A DNA stretch of 64,000 nt from Thauera terpenica 58Eu (GTDB lineage: Bacteria > Pseudomonadota > Gammaproteobacteria > Burkholderiales > Rhodocyclaceae), in the NCBI RefSeq assembly GCF_000443165.1, contig NZ_ATJV01000013.1, positions 51,322 through 115,321 on the forward strand, given 5' to 3'. A program made the translations under genes and the position numbers. Positions 9,514 to 22,564 of this stretch are shown here, one piece after another (within the stretch, counting starts at the first letter, position 1; each line of letters opens with the position of its first letter). The notes beneath the pieces were generated by a model. That model saw nothing but the letters and a program-made list of their open reading frames with translations, had not been told where the DNA came from and did not search any database.

Positions 9514-11664
9514 ATGGACAAGGCGTTGCGTAGCGAAGAGCGATGCGTGACCCCTGATGGTGCGCAGCCGAAGTGGCGCTGGCAAAGGCCAGGTAGCACG
9601 GCGGCACGCGACCGGCGTGCGGCTGCGCTGATTGCGGCGAAGGAGGCCGCCGAGGCTGCGAGCCGGGCCAAAGGCGACTTCCTGGCGAACATGAGTCATG
9701 AGATCCGCACGCCCATGAATGGCGTGCTGGGCATGACCAATCTGCTGCTCGATACCGAACTCACGCACGAGCAGCGTGATTACCTGAATACGGTGAAGTC
9801 GTCGGCCGAGGCGCTGCTCATCATCATCGATGACATCCTCGACTTCTCCCGCATCGAGGCCGGCCGTCTTGCCCTGGAAGAGGTCGATTTTTCGCCGCTT
9901 CAGCTGGTCGCGGACACCTGTCGTGCGCTGGCCTTCAAGGCGCATCAGAAAGGCGTCGAGCTGTTCTTCGCGCTCGCCCCGGAAGTCCCTTCGGTGGTGC
10001 GGGGTGATCCCACGCGCCTGCGCCAGGTCCTGATCAATCTGATTGGCAACGCAATCAAATTCACCGAGCGTGGCCAGATCGAGCTTGAGGTGAGGGTGGT
10101 CGCGCAGGCGGGCGCCGCCGTCGAGCTCCTCTTCGCTGTGCGCGACAGTGGCTGCGGCATCCCGCCTGACAAGCTCGAAAGCATCTTCGAGGCCTTCACC
10201 CAGGCTGACAGTTCGACCACGCGAAGATTCGGTGGAACGGGGCTTGGGCTGACCATCTCGCGACATCTGGTCGGATTGATGCAGGGTCGTATTGAAGTGC
10301 GCAGCGAGCCCCTGCAGGGGAGCACCTTTTCAGTGGTGTTGCCGCTCGTGCTTGTCCAGCCCGCGGTTTTTGTCCGCATGTCCTTGCTCGATCAGGCCCA
10401 CGTACTGATCGCCGCGTGCAATGAAATCCTGGGTCAGCACCTGTGCGACGTGCTCGCGCGTCACGGCGCTCGTGCTCAGCTCGCCTGCAGCGGGGAGGCC
10501 GTGGAGGCCGCGCTTGTGGCTGCGCATGAGGACAATGATCCGTTTCACTTTGTCCTCATGGACGCTGACATGCCTGACCCCGGCGGCTTTGCGCTGGCAG
10601 AGCGCTTTGCCAGGGAGACGCCCTTCATTGACCGGTTCGTGATGATGATTTCCAGCCATCTGCAGCGCGTCAATACTGCACGCTGTGAGGAGATCGGTTT
10701 GCCAGTGCGCTTGTCGAAGCCGTTTGCCGTGGAGGACTTGCTCGGTGCGCTGCAACTCGCCAGTCAGGGGCTGTCAGGCCGGCGGGTGGGGGCAGAGAGC
10801 GCCACCGATGTCGCTTTCGAACTGGCGCCCCCGCTGGCGTTGGACGAGGCGAGTGCACAGGCGCAGAGCACTGCTCTCGCCGTTCTGGTGGTGGAGGACA
10901 ATCCGGTCAATCAGACCGTTGCCAGGCGTATTCTCGAAAAGGCGGGTCATCATGTGACCATCGCCAACAACGGCGCGGAGGCGCTTGAGGCCTTCGATTC
11001 CAGGCACTTCGACCTCATCCTGATGGATGTGCAGATGCCCGTGATGGGCGGCATCGATGCAACGCAGGCTATCCGTGCACGCGAGGCCAGGCGCAGCTGG
11101 GTCATTCAGGGGGACTGGCGACCGACGGCGATCATTGCAATGACCGCGCATGCGATGGCCGGTGACCGCGAGCGCTGCCTCGAGGCCGGAATGGATGACT
11201 ACGTTTCCAAGCCGATCGATGTCAACGCCTTGTTCGCAGCGATTGATCGTGTTCTCGGTCGCCCTGCACTCGATGACAGCGATGGTGATGTCAGCCTGCT
11301 CGAGATGGGAGAGGGCGACCGTCGCCAGATCGCAAATCTGGACGAGGCGCGCGCCATGTTCGACGGCGACGAGGACGTCGTGCAGCAGTTATTGGCGCTC
11401 TTCTTCCGCGATTTCGATCGCACCATCACCGATCTGCAGCGCGCATCGGCTGCACAGGATTACAAGCGCCTGGCCGAATTGTCCCATGCGCTCAAGGGTT
11501 CGGTGGGCTTGTTTGGTGCGCAACGCGCTACGGAGGCGGCAAAAACACTGGAACAGATGGCCAGAAGCGCTGACCCCGCCGCCGCGACCACGCAAGCGAC
11601 GAAGCTCAGCGGTGAGCTGAAATTACTCGCTCAGGCCTTGCATCAGCATGAGAAAAAGCACTGA
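9514..11664 (+). CDS. Soluble hybrid histidine kinase (HisKA-HATPase-REC-REC-HPt)
   Basis: This 716-residue protein has no transmembrane helix and no recognisable sensor domain. About 50 Ala/Arg/Glu-rich residues lead directly into the HisKA box [11 protein letters not shown] (phospho-His62). The ATPase N-box is around Asn175-Asn179, followed by DSGCGIP and FGGTGLGL. A first receiver (about 290-410) keeps Asp350 in LMDADMPD and Lys in RLSKPF but has AAC at 300-302 where the acidic pair belongs. A second receiver (about 457-585) is complete (VVEDN, Asp505 in LMDVQMP, Lys in SKPID). The C-terminal HPt domain carries His658 in LSHALKGS. The layout is that of BarA/ArcB-type phosphorelays without the membrane input. 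It follows dapB by 8 bases and is probably co-transcribed. Output partner unknown. Confidence 0.93.
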   Translation: MDKALRSEERCVTPDGAQPKWRWQRPGSTAARDRRAAALIAAKEAAEAASRAKGDFLANMSHEIRTPMNGVLGMTNLLLDTELTHEQRDYLNTVKSSAEALLIIIDDILDFSRIEAGRLALEEVDFSPLQLVADTCRALAFKAHQKGVELFFALAPEVPSVVRGDPTRLRQVLINLIGNAIKFTERGQIELEVRVVAQAGAAVELLFAVRDSGCGIPPDKLESIFEAFTQADSSTTRRFGGTGLGLTISRHLVGLMQGRIEVRSEPLQGSTFSVVLPLVLVQPAVFVRMSLLDQAHVLIAACNEILGQHLCDVLARHGARAQLACSGEAVEAALVAAHEDNDPFHFVLMDADMPDPGGFALAERFARETPFIDRFVMMISSHLQRVNTARCEEIGLPVRLSKPFAVEDLLGALQLASQGLSGRRVGAESATDVAFELAPPLALDEASAQAQSTALAVLVVEDNPVNQTVARRILEKAGHHVTIANNGAEALEAFDSRHFDLILMDVQMPVMGGIDATQAIRAREARRSWVIQGDWRPTAIIAMTAHAMAGDRERCLEAGMDDYVSKPIDVNALFAAIDRVLGRPALDDSDGDVSLLEMGEGDRRQIANLDEARAMFDGDEDVVQQLLALFFRDFDRTITDLQRASAAQDYKRLAELSHALKGSVGLFGAQRATEAAKTLEQMARSADPAAATTQATKLSGELKLLAQALHQHEKKH

Positions 11665-11746
11665 GAACCAATCCGCAGCCACGCAGGCGTCCCCGCGCAG
11701 GCGGAGCGTGCATGCCTGAGCCGGCCTTGCAGAGCGTGTTGAAGGT

Positions 11747-11775
11747 TTGCCATCGAACGCTCGAAAATATACAAT
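11747..11775 (+). promoter_or_regulatory. Sigma-70 promoter of carA
   Basis: A -35 TTGCCA (11747-11752) and a -10 TACAAT (11770-11775) are separated by exactly 17 bases. Transcription would begin near 11782, immediately before the hairpin at 11790-11819. Assigned by eye. Confidence 0.65.
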
Positions 11776-11789
11776 CCGACGGTTTATCC

Positions 11790-11824
11790 AGCGGGATTGA
11801 CCCAGGGGGCGGTCCCGCTTTTTT
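11790..11824 (+). terminator. Intrinsic terminator hairpin in the carA leader (attenuator candidate)
   Basis: Arms AGCGGGA (11790-11796) and TCCCGCT (11813-11819) form a 7-bp stem that runs into six T residues (11819-11824). It lies a few bases downstream of the predicted carA start point and 63 bases before the GTG start codon. It would therefore stop carA transcripts early unless relieved. It could also end read-through from the upstream kinase gene. Confidence 0.6.
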
Positions 11825-11887
11825 GCACGTTTCGGGGCGCGAATTCTCGTTAGTCCCTGATCTTAAAGCTGAATTCAGGAGTTTCTC

Positions 11888-13036
11888 GTGAGTGCATACC
11901 CGTCCGCCCTTCTTGCGCTTACCGACGGGACGGTCTTCCACGGCAAGGGCATCGGTGCGGTAGGCAGCACGGTTGGCGAGGTGGTGTTCAATACCTCGAT
12001 GTCCGGTTATCAGGAAATCCTGACTGACCCGAGCTATTCGCGCCAGATCGTCACGCTGACCTACCCCCACATCGGCAATACCGGTGTCAATACCGAAGAC
12101 GTCGAGTCCTCTCGGGTGCATGCCGCAGGGCTGGTCATACGCGACCTGCCCATCCTGCCGTCGAACTTTCGCATGACTCAGCGTCTTGATGCCTACCTCA
12201 AGACGGAAGGCGTCGTTGCCATCGCCGGGCTTGATACGCGCAAGCTCACCCGCCTGCTGCGCGAAAAAGGCGCACAAGCCGGCTGCATCGTGACCGCCGC
12301 CGAAGGTGAAGTCCTCAATGCCGAGTCGGCGATCGCCCAGGCTCGATCCTTTCCGGGTCTGAGCGGCATGGACCTGGCGCAGGTCGTCACTGCTGCCCAG
12401 GCCTATGACTGGACGCAGACCGAGTGGCGGCTGGGTGAAGGCTATGGCGAGCAGCACACGCCGCGCTTTCATGTCGTCGCCTACGATTTCGGCATCAAGT
12501 ACAACATCTTGCGCATGCTCGCCGAGCGCGGTTGTCGCCTCACCGTAGTGCCGGCGCAAACGCCCGCACGTGACGTGCTGGCACTCAAGCCCGACGGCGT
12601 GTTCCTGTCCAACGGACCGGGCGACCCCGAGCCCTGCGACTACGCCATCGAGGCCATCCGCGAAATCCTTGGTGCACGCATCCCGACCTTCGGTATCTGC
12701 CTGGGCCACCAGTTGCTGGCGCTGGCCTCCGGCATGAAGACGATTAAGATGGGTTCGGGCCACCATGGCGCGAACCACCCGGTCAAGGACCTCGAAACCG
12801 GCAACGTGCTGATCACCAGTCAGAATCATGGTTTTGCGGTCGACGCGTCGACCCTGCCGGGCAACCTGCGCGTAACGCACGTATCGCTTTTCGACGGCAC
12901 CAATCAGGGCATCGCCCGCACCGACGTACCGGCCTTCTCCTTCCAGGGGCATCCGGAGACGAGCCCCGGTCCGCGCGACGTGGCCTACCTGTTCGATCGC
13001 TTCATTGAGTTGATGGAAGCGGCCAAGACCAAGTAA
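11888..13036 (+). CDS. carA: Carbamoyl phosphate synthase small subunit
   Basis: CarA hydrolyses glutamine and passes ammonia to CarB for carbamoyl phosphate synthesis, feeding pyrimidines and arginine. The 382-residue protein has the N-terminal [15 protein letters not shown] domain and the class I glutamine amidotransferase triad: Cys271 in FGICLGHQ, then His and Glu in [11 protein letters not shown]. Translation starts at GTG with an AGGAG site 5 bases upstream. carB follows after 84 bases. Confidence 0.97.
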   Translation: MSAYPSALLALTDGTVFHGKGIGAVGSTVGEVVFNTSMSGYQEILTDPSYSRQIVTLTYPHIGNTGVNTEDVESSRVHAAGLVIRDLPILPSNFRMTQRLDAYLKTEGVVAIAGLDTRKLTRLLREKGAQAGCIVTAAEGEVLNAESAIAQARSFPGLSGMDLAQVVTAAQAYDWTQTEWRLGEGYGEQHTPRFHVVAYDFGIKYNILRMLAERGCRLTVVPAQTPARDVLALKPDGVFLSNGPGDPEPCDYAIEAIREILGARIPTFGICLGHQLLALASGMKTIKMGSGHHGANHPVKDLETGNVLITSQNHGFAVDASTLPGNLRVTHVSLFDGTNQGIARTDVPAFSFQGHPETSPGPRDVAYLFDRFIELMEAAKTK

Positions 13037-13120
13037 TACGGCATCCGGCACGCACAAGCCTGCCGTCACTGTTCGACTCCGGCGCACAAGGCCGGGTCAA
13101 GGAATCATCGAGGCAAGACA

Positions 13121-16347
<3,227 letters not shown>

Positions 16348-16351
<4 letters not shown>

Positions 16352-16824
16352 ACAAGACGCCGCTGACCGTGACCGGTGCCGAGCGCTTGCGTGATGAGCT
16401 TCATCGCTTGAAGACCGTGGAGCGTCCGAACGTCATTGCCGCAATCGCCGAGGCCCGGTCGCATGGCGACTTGTCCGAAAACGCCGAGTACGATGCGGCC
16501 AAGGAACGCCAGGGCTTCATTGAAGGCCGCATCATGGAGGTTGAGGGCAAACTGTCGAACGCTCAGATCATCGACCCCCAGCTGCTTGATGCCGATGGTC
16601 GCTGCGTGTTCGCATCAACCGTCGAGCTCGAGGACCTGGATACAGGGCAGGTGGTCACTTACCAGATCGTCGGCGAGGATGAGGCGGACATCAAGGAGGG
16701 CAAGATTTCCGTGAGCTCGCCGATTGCGCGCGCCTTGATCGGCAAGTACGCGGGTGATGTTACCGAGGTGCAGGCGCCGGGCGGCGTGCGTGAATTCGAG
16801 ATTCTGGACGTGCGCTACGTCTGA
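16348..16824 (+). CDS. greA: Transcription elongation factor GreA
   Basis: GreA rescues backtracked RNA polymerase by stimulating transcript cleavage. The 158-residue protein has the N-terminal coiled coil with the acidic tip ([16 protein letters not shown]) and the FKBP-like C-terminal domain ([20 protein letters not shown]). Its ATG overlaps the carB stop by 4 bases, which implies translational coupling; carB-greA linkage is common in betaproteobacteria. It converges with yhbY. Confidence 0.97.
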
Positions 16825-16861
16825 GCATCGCAGCCCGCTGCCCTGTTGAGGGCGCTACGGA

Positions 16862-16883
16862 AGGGCGGTCTGCGGACCGCCCT
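16862..16883. terminator. Hairpin between convergent greA and yhbY
   Basis: A perfect 9-bp stem (AGGGCGGTC / GACCGCCCT) with a TGCG tetraloop lies in the 83-base gap between the greA and yhbY stop codons. Neither side has a long T tract, so termination in either direction is plausible but not certain. Confidence 0.5.
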
Positions 16884-16907
16884 GCGTGTTAATGTGGCGG
16901 GCTTGCT

Positions 16908-17372
16908 TCAGCGACCACGATTTCCGCTGTTGGGGTTGCGGCCGCGCGGGGCTGAGCTTCGTGCCGGCGGGCGACGGGATTCGGCGTTGGCCTTTGCCAG
17001 CGCAGCGCGACGTGCGGCCGTTGCGAATGCTGAGGCCGATTTTGCAGTGGATGCCTTGGCTGTTGGCTTGTGTGCGGCGTGGGTCGGGCTTTTCTCTTCT
17101 TCGCGGCGCTCACGCCACACGACCAGGATGTTGCCGATGTGTTGAACCGCGGCGGCGGCGAGGGTTTCGCACAGTTCATTCATCAGGGTTTCGCGCTGTT
17201 CGCGCTCGCTGCCCTGAACCTTGACCTTGATGAGCTCGTGGGCCTGAAGCGCACGCTCGATCTCGGCCACGACGGCAGGGGTGAGGCCGTTGCCGGCAAT
17301 CGTGACAACGGGGTTGAGGTGGTGGGCTCGCGCACGCAAATCGCGGCGTTGAACCGGGGTGAGTTCGGTCAT
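16908..17372 (-). CDS. yhbY: YhbY-family (CRS1/YhbY) RNA-binding ribosome assembly protein
   Basis: The 154-residue protein has a complete CRS1-YhbY domain in residues 1-95. It reads LTPVQRRDLRARAHHLNPVV, then the GxxG-type loop IAGNGLT, and ends with LVVWRE. In E. coli YhbY associates with pre-50S particles. Residues 95-154 are an unusual Ala/Lys/Arg/Pro-rich tail, rich in basic residues and probably disordered, which may add RNA affinity. It is divergent from rlmE, which modifies 23S rRNA, so both neighbours serve the large subunit. Confidence 0.93.
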   Translation of the reverse strand: MTELTPVQRRDLRARAHHLNPVVTIAGNGLTPAVVAEIERALQAHELIKVKVQGSEREQRETLMNELCETLAAAAVQHIGNILVVWRERREEEKSPTHAAHKPTAKASTAKSASAFATAARRAALAKANAESRRPPARSSAPRGRNPNSGNRGR

Positions 17373-17448
17373 TGAATCTCTCTGGATGCTTGAAGCTTAG
17401 GACCGCGGATTCTACTCCGATTACTAAAGGCGGACTTCTTCCAAGTCG

Positions 17449-18075
17449 ATGAAAAAGAACAAGACAAATCGGGCCTGGGTGCATGATCACCTCAATGACC
17501 CCTATGTCCAGCGCGCTCGAGCCGAGGGCTATCGCGCGCGCGCGGCCTACAAATTGCTGGAGATTGACGAGCGTGACCACCTGCTCAAGCCAGGCGCCGT
17601 GGTCGTTGATCTGGGCTCGACCCCGGGCTCGTGGTGTCAGGTGGCGATCAGGCGTTGTGGGGCGAAGGGAAGGGTGTTTGCACTCGATATCTTGCCGATG
17701 GAGGAAGTGGCCGGCGTGGATTTCCTCCATGGCGACTTCTGTGATGATGCGGTGCTGGCCGAGCTTGAGTCGCGCCTTGAAGGCGCACGGGTTGACCTTG
17801 TGCTGTCCGATATGGCGCCCAACCTCTCGGGTGTGGCAGCAGTGGACCAGGCGCGCTCTGTGCACCTGTGCGAGTTGGCGCTGGATTTTGCCGTGCGCCA
17901 CCTCAAGCCGGAAGGACAGTTCCTGGTCAAGATGTTTCAGGGCGAAGGCTTCATGGAATACCGCAAGCAGATGGAGGCCGCATTTGCGTCCGTCCAGGTG
18001 CGCAAGCCCAAGGCGTCCCGTGATCGCAGCGCAGAGGTCTATGTGCTGGGTAAAGGGCCGCGCGCACTGCAGTAA
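17449..18075 (+). CDS. rlmE: 23S rRNA (uridine-2552-2'-O)-methyltransferase RlmE
   Basis: RlmE (FtsJ/RrmJ) 2'-O-methylates U2552 in the A loop of 23S rRNA late in 50S assembly. The 208-residue protein has the SAM motif [12 protein letters not shown] at 51-62. The catalytic residues are Lys35 (AAYKLLEI), Asp121 (LSDMAPN) and Lys161 (LVKMFQGEG), matching the family K-D-K arrangement. It precedes ftsH, the standard order. Confidence 0.97.
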   Translation: MKKNKTNRAWVHDHLNDPYVQRARAEGYRARAAYKLLEIDERDHLLKPGAVVVDLGSTPGSWCQVAIRRCGAKGRVFALDILPMEEVAGVDFLHGDFCDDAVLAELESRLEGARVDLVLSDMAPNLSGVAAVDQARSVHLCELALDFAVRHLKPEGQFLVKMFQGEGFMEYRKQMEAAFASVQVRKPKASRDRSAEVYVLGKGPRALQ

Positions 18076-18111
18076 GGCGTCGGTTTGTCCAATCCGATCG
18101 TGGCTCGCGGT

Positions 18112-18140
18112 TTGCCCGCGGGAACGTTCGGCACTAGAAT
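18112..18140 (+). promoter_or_regulatory. Sigma-70 promoter of ftsH
   Basis: TTGCCC (18112-18117) and TAGAAT (18135-18140) are 17 bases apart. This predicts a start near 18147 and a 40-base leader ahead of the TTG start codon of ftsH. It would allow ftsH expression independent of rlmE. Confidence 0.6.
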
Positions 18141-18186
18141 CGGTCAGTCGCGTACACGGCCAAAATGGCTTTTGAGGAACAGACAG

Positions 18187-20079
18187 TTGAATAATCTATT
18201 CAAAAACCTCGCGATCTGGATGGTCATCGGTGTCGTGCTGATGACTGTGTTCAACCAGTTCAACACGCGTCAAGTCGCGCCCAGCACGATGGAGTACTCC
18301 CAGTTTCTGGAAGAGGCCAAGGCGGGGCGTATCACCAAGGCGACGGTGGATGGTCGCTTGTTGCGCGCAGTGACCCAGGAAGGGCGTTCGATCACGGTGT
18401 ATACGCCTGGAGTGCAGGACATCTGGATGGTGTCCGACCTGATGCGTTACGGGGTGCAGATCAATGCGACCAAGCCCGAGGAGGAGCAGTCCTTCCTCGC
18501 GAGCATCTTCGTGTCCTGGTTTCCGATGTTGCTGCTGATTGGCGTCTGGGTCTTCTTCATGCGCCAGATGCAGGGTGGCGGCAAAGGGGGTGCGTTCTCG
18601 TTCGGCAAGAGCAAGGCACGCATGCTCGATGAGTCCACCAACACCGTGACCTTCGCCGATGTCGCCGGTTGCGATGAGGCCAAGGAAGAGCTGGTCGAGA
18701 TCGTCGAATTTCTGCGCGACCCGTCCAAGTTTCAGAAACTGGGAGGGCGTATTCCCAAGGGCGTGCTGATGGTCGGTTCGCCCGGCACGGGCAAGACCTT
18801 GCTCGCCAAGGCGATTGCGGGCGAGGCCAAGGTGCCGTTCTACTCGATTTCCGGCTCGGACTTCGTCGAGATGTTCGTGGGTGTTGGCGCTGCCCGTGTG
18901 CGTGACATGTTCGAGCAGGCGAAGAAGCAGGCGCCTTGCATCATCTTCATCGATGAGATCGACGCGGTCGGGCGCCAGCGTGGCGCTGGCATGGGGGGCG
19001 GTAATGATGAGCGCGAGCAGACCCTGAACCAGCTCCTCGTCGAGATGGACGGTTTTGAAGGCCAGACCGGTGTGATCGTGATTGCTGCGACCAACCGCCC
19101 GGACGTGCTTGATCCCGCGCTGTTGCGCCCTGGGCGCTTCGATCGCCAGGTCGTGGTTTCCTTGCCCGACATTCGTGGGCGTGAGCAGATTCTCAAGGTG
19201 CACATGCGTAAGGTGCCGGTTGCACCCGATGTCGAACCGCATGTCCTGGCGCGGGGCACCCCCGGTTTTTCGGGCGCTGATCTTGCGAACCTGGTGAACG
19301 AGGCGGCGCTGTTTGCCGCGCGTTCCAACAAGCGCCTGGTTGATATGGAAGACTTCGAGCGCGCCAAGGACAAGATCATGATGGGCGCGGAGCGCCGTTC
19401 AGTGGTCATGCCCGAGGAGGAGCGTCGCAACACCGCTTACCATGAGTCCGGCCACGCGGTGGTGGCCCGTCTCCTCGATAAGACCGACCCTGTGCACAAG
19501 GTCACCATCATTCCGCGCGGTCGTGCCCTGGGCGTAACGATGCAGTTGCCGACCGAGGATCGCTACAGCCAGGACCGCGATCGCTTGTTGCAGACGATCA
19601 CCGTCCTGTTCGGTGGCCGGATCGCGGAAGAAATCTTCATGAAGCAGATGACCACCGGCGCCTCCAACGACTTCGCGCGCGCAACCGATCTTGCCCGCCG
19701 CATGGTTACTCAGTGGGGAATGTCGGACAGCCTTGGGCCCATGGTCTATGGCGAGGAGGAAGGGGAGATCTTCCTCGGCCGTCAGGTGACGACTCATCGC
19801 AATATGTCAGAGGCCACGATGCAGAAGGTCGACGGCGAGATCCGTCGCATCATCGATCAGCAGTACAGCCTCGCGCGCCGCCTGCTGCAGGAGAACAGCG
19901 ACAAGGTTGAAGCAATGACCGCGGCGTTGCTCGAGTGGGAGACGCTTGACGCCGATCAGGTGAACGACATCATGGACGGCCGTCCGCCGCGTGCGCCCAA
20001 GCCTGTTTCAGTGCCGCCCAGTCGTCCCCGGGATGATGCGCCGGGTGCAGCGCCGACAGCGCCTGCGCCAGTGGCCTGA
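18187..20079 (+). CDS. ftsH: ATP-dependent zinc metalloprotease FtsH
   Basis: FtsH is a membrane-anchored AAA+ protease that degrades misfolded membrane proteins and short-lived regulators. The 630-residue protein begins [15 protein letters not shown]. The start is a TTG at 18187, supported by GAGGAA 7 bases upstream; the open frame extends 34 codons further, but that part is not conserved. There are two membrane segments (about 5-25 and 103-125). Walker A GSPGTGKT is at about 196-203, [15 protein letters not shown] follows, and the zinc site is HESGH at 419-423. The Pro/Ala-rich C-terminus is typical. A strong terminator follows. Confidence 0.97.
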   Translation: MNNLFKNLAIWMVIGVVLMTVFNQFNTRQVAPSTMEYSQFLEEAKAGRITKATVDGRLLRAVTQEGRSITVYTPGVQDIWMVSDLMRYGVQINATKPEEEQSFLASIFVSWFPMLLLIGVWVFFMRQMQGGGKGGAFSFGKSKARMLDESTNTVTFADVAGCDEAKEELVEIVEFLRDPSKFQKLGGRIPKGVLMVGSPGTGKTLLAKAIAGEAKVPFYSISGSDFVEMFVGVGAARVRDMFEQAKKQAPCIIFIDEIDAVGRQRGAGMGGGNDEREQTLNQLLVEMDGFEGQTGVIVIAATNRPDVLDPALLRPGRFDRQVVVSLPDIRGREQILKVHMRKVPVAPDVEPHVLARGTPGFSGADLANLVNEAALFAARSNKRLVDMEDFERAKDKIMMGAERRSVVMPEEERRNTAYHESGHAVVARLLDKTDPVHKVTIIPRGRALGVTMQLPTEDRYSQDRDRLLQTITVLFGGRIAEEIFMKQMTTGASNDFARATDLARRMVTQWGMSDSLGPMVYGEEEGEIFLGRQVTTHRNMSEATMQKVDGEIRRIIDQQYSLARRLLQENSDKVEAMTAALLEWETLDADQVNDIMDGRPPRAPKPVSVPPSRPRDDAPGAAPTAPAPVA

Positions 20080-20109
20080 ACGCTGTAAATCATTGATTCA
20101 TCAACCTGG

Positions 20110-20135
20110 CGGGCCGGTTCATCCGGCCCGTTTTT
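20110..20135 (+). terminator. Intrinsic terminator after ftsH
   Basis: A perfect 8-bp GC stem (CGGGCCGG / CCGGCCCG) with a 5-base loop is followed by TTTTT. The T run ends only 14 bases before the folP start codon. Confidence 0.85.
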
Positions 20136-20149
20136 AATCGTGAACCGGT

Positions 20150-20989
20150 ATGTCAACCTTCCAGTGTGGGCGTTTTCGTCTCGATCTTTCAAGCCCGAAG
20201 GTGATGGCGATCATCAACCTCACCGCCGACTCCTTTGCGGGCGACGGCTTGCATGGTGATCTGACGGAGGCCGTTCGGCGCGCCGAATGCGCTCTTGAGC
20301 AGGGCGCGCACATGCTCGATGTCGGCGCGGAGTCCACGCGGCCGGGGGCGCACGCGGTGTCGCCGGCGCAGGAGTTGGAGCGTGTGCTGGGCTTCATTGA
20401 GCGCACGCGCGACTGGAAGGTGCCGCTCTCCATCGACACTCAAAAACCCGAGGTGATGGCGGCTGCACTGGCCGCAGGTGCGGACATGATCAACGACATC
20501 AATGCGTTTCGCGCGCCGGGTGCGATCGAGGCAGTCGCCGCCAGTAATGCCGGCCTGTGTGTCATGCACATGCAGGGTGAGCCGCGCACGATGCAGGACA
20601 ATCCGCGCTATGTCGACGTGCTTGCAGAGGTGGAGCGGTTTCTTGACGCGCGCGTCCGTGCCCTGGAGATGGCTGGGGTCGCGCGCGATCGAATCGTGCT
20701 TGACCCCGGTTTTGGATTTGGTAAGCGAACCGAGCACAACTATGCCCTGCTGCGTGAGCTCAAGCGTTTTGGCGCCGACGGGCTTGCGGTGCTTGCAGGT
20801 ATGTCACGCAAGTCCATGCTCGGGGCAGTGAGCGGACGTGCGGTTGATGAGCGCATGCCGGCCAGCGTGGCGGCAGCGCTGATCGCGGTGCAGCGCGGTG
20901 CGGGAATCGTGCGCGTACACGATGTTGGCCCCACCCTTGATGCACTCAAGGTGTGGCAGGCGGTGTGTGGCGACGGCCGCGCAGCGTGA
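20150..20989 (+). CDS. folP: Dihydropteroate synthase
   Basis: FolP condenses p-aminobenzoate with dihydropterin pyrophosphate in folate synthesis and is the sulfonamide target. The 279-residue protein has the DHPS motifs in order: loop 1 INLTADSFAGDG at 22-33, MLDVGAESTRPGA, PLSIDTQKPEV, MINDINAF, MHMQGEP, LDPGFGFGK, AGMSRKSML and RVHDV. Loop 1 differs from the common NVTPDSFSDGG. No good ribosome binding site is seen, because the ftsH terminator ends 14 bases upstream. glmM follows 44 bases later, the usual order. Confidence 0.96.
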   Translation: MSTFQCGRFRLDLSSPKVMAIINLTADSFAGDGLHGDLTEAVRRAECALEQGAHMLDVGAESTRPGAHAVSPAQELERVLGFIERTRDWKVPLSIDTQKPEVMAAALAAGADMINDINAFRAPGAIEAVAASNAGLCVMHMQGEPRTMQDNPRYVDVLAEVERFLDARVRALEMAGVARDRIVLDPGFGFGKRTEHNYALLRELKRFGADGLAVLAGMSRKSMLGAVSGRAVDERMPASVAAALIAVQRGAGIVRVHDVGPTLDALKVWQAVCGDGRAA

Positions 20990-21036
20990 CGCTTCCAGTG
21001 TCATAATCCGTGCTTTGCGATTGAGCTGGAGCGATG

Positions 21037-22389
21037 ATGGGGCGCAAGTATTTCGGGACGGATGGTGTGCGAGGCAAGGTTGGGGACAGTCCGATCACGC
21101 CGGAATTCGTGATGCGCTTGGGCTACGCTGCTGGCGTCACCCTTGTCGCACGCGAGAAGCTTCCGGCCGGTGAGCATCCGGCTGTCCTTATCGGCAAGGA
21201 CACGCGGATATCCGGCTACATGCTCGAGGCAGCGCTCCAGGCCGGGTTCGCTGCAGCGGGTGTCGATGTGATGCTCGCGGGCCCCATTCCAACCCCGGCG
21301 GTTGCTTACCTGACGCGGGCGCTGCGGCTGCAGGCAGGGGTGGTGATCTCAGCGTCACATAACCCATTTTATGATAATGGTATAAAATTTTTTTCGGCAA
21401 GCGGAACGAAGCTGCCCGACGCACTTGAGGCTGAGATCGAGGCGCACCTGGATGAGCCCATGGGTTGCGTCGACTCAGCCCGACTGGGCAAGGTGCGGCG
21501 CATCAGCGATTCGGCCGGCCGCTATATCGAATTCTGCAAGAGCACTTTTCCTAATGAGCTGGACCTGCGCGGCATGCGCATTGCCCTGGACTGCGCCCAT
21601 GGCGCGGCCTACCAGATCGCACCGAGCGTGTTTCACGAGTTGGGCGCCGAGGTGCTGGCCGTCGGGGTGGAGCCAAACGGACTCAACATCAATGACGAGG
21701 TCGGCGCCACGCGGCCAGAGCATCTGCGCCAGGCGGTACTCGCCCAGGGGGCGGATCTGGGGATCGCACTCGATGGCGATGCCGATCGTCTGATCATGGT
21801 CGACCATCGTGGAGAGATCTACGATGGTGACAAATTGCTCTATGTGATCGCCGCGGCGCGCCAGTCCGAGGGCAGGCTCGATGGCGTGGTGGGCACGCTG
21901 ATGAGCAACCTTGGTTTCGAGCACGCCATCGGGCGCTTGGGTGCCTCCTTTGCACGCGCCAAGGTCGGCGATCGCTACGTGCTGGAACTGCTTCACGAGT
22001 ACGGCTGGACGCTGGGCGGAGAAAACTCCGGTCACATCATCTGCCTCGACTGCCACAGCACCGGAGACGGAATTGTCTCAGCGTTGCAAGTGCTCGCAGC
22101 GCTCAAGAAGCAGGCCATCACCCTTGCCGATGCCTGCAAGGATCTGGTGTTCTACCCACAAAAGCTCGTCAATGTAAGGCTGCCCGCCGGCTTCGACTGG
22201 CGAGCCGACGCTAGTATCGCGGCAGCGCAGGCGAGAGCTGAGCAGGCCCTGGGTGAGAGCGGCCGGGTGCTGCTGCGACCCTCAGGGACCGAGCCGCTGC
22301 TGCGGGTGATGGTCGAGGGGCGTGATCTCACGCTCGTCGAGCAGCTCGCCCGTGACATCTCGGACGTCGTGCAGGACGCGGTCGCGTAA
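21037..22389 (+). CDS. glmM: Phosphoglucosamine mutase
   Basis: GlmM converts glucosamine-6-phosphate to glucosamine-1-phosphate for UDP-GlcNAc, and hence peptidoglycan and LPS. The 450-residue protein has the phosphoserine loop ISASHNP (Ser at about 107), metal-binding DGDADR, the sugar-binding GGENSGHII and the phosphate-binding [12 protein letters not shown]. Two adjacent ATG codons exist (21034, 21037); I prefer the second because the GGAG at 21028-21031 then has a 5-base spacing. Codons for the stretch right after the active Ser are strikingly AT-rich. Confidence 0.96.
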   Translation: MGRKYFGTDGVRGKVGDSPITPEFVMRLGYAAGVTLVAREKLPAGEHPAVLIGKDTRISGYMLEAALQAGFAAAGVDVMLAGPIPTPAVAYLTRALRLQAGVVISASHNPFYDNGIKFFSASGTKLPDALEAEIEAHLDEPMGCVDSARLGKVRRISDSAGRYIEFCKSTFPNELDLRGMRIALDCAHGAAYQIAPSVFHELGAEVLAVGVEPNGLNINDEVGATRPEHLRQAVLAQGADLGIALDGDADRLIMVDHRGEIYDGDKLLYVIAAARQSEGRLDGVVGTLMSNLGFEHAIGRLGASFARAKVGDRYVLELLHEYGWTLGGENSGHIICLDCHSTGDGIVSALQVLAALKKQAITLADACKDLVFYPQKLVNVRLPAGFDWRADASIAAAQARAEQALGESGRVLLRPSGTEPLLRVMVEGRDLTLVEQLARDISDVVQDAVA

Positions 22390-22499
22390 CGGGCCCTCCG
22401 CATGATGCATGCGCGTCTGGCGCCGGCTCGTTGGGCAGGGGCGCGCACCTCGACTTCGTGCTCGAACGTCCCGAACCTCAGGCTCGCATGCGTTCAAAT

Positions 22500-22528
22500 T
22501 TGCTGGGTCGCAAAGAGGGGTCTATAAT
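22500..22528 (+). promoter_or_regulatory. Sigma-70 promoter of tpiA
   Basis: TTGCTG (22500-22505), a 17-base spacer and a perfect TATAAT (22523-22528) lie 36 bases before the tpiA ATG. This is the best-looking promoter in the window. Confidence 0.75.
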
Positions 22529-22564
22529 TTTGCGGTTAAGCTATCAGAGCGAGCGGTTAGTTTC

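Noticed and set aside
18085..18186. Longer FtsH start 34 codons upstream of the TTG
   Set aside because: The extra residues are unlike FtsH, and the TTG has a strong GAGGAA site and an in-place promoter.
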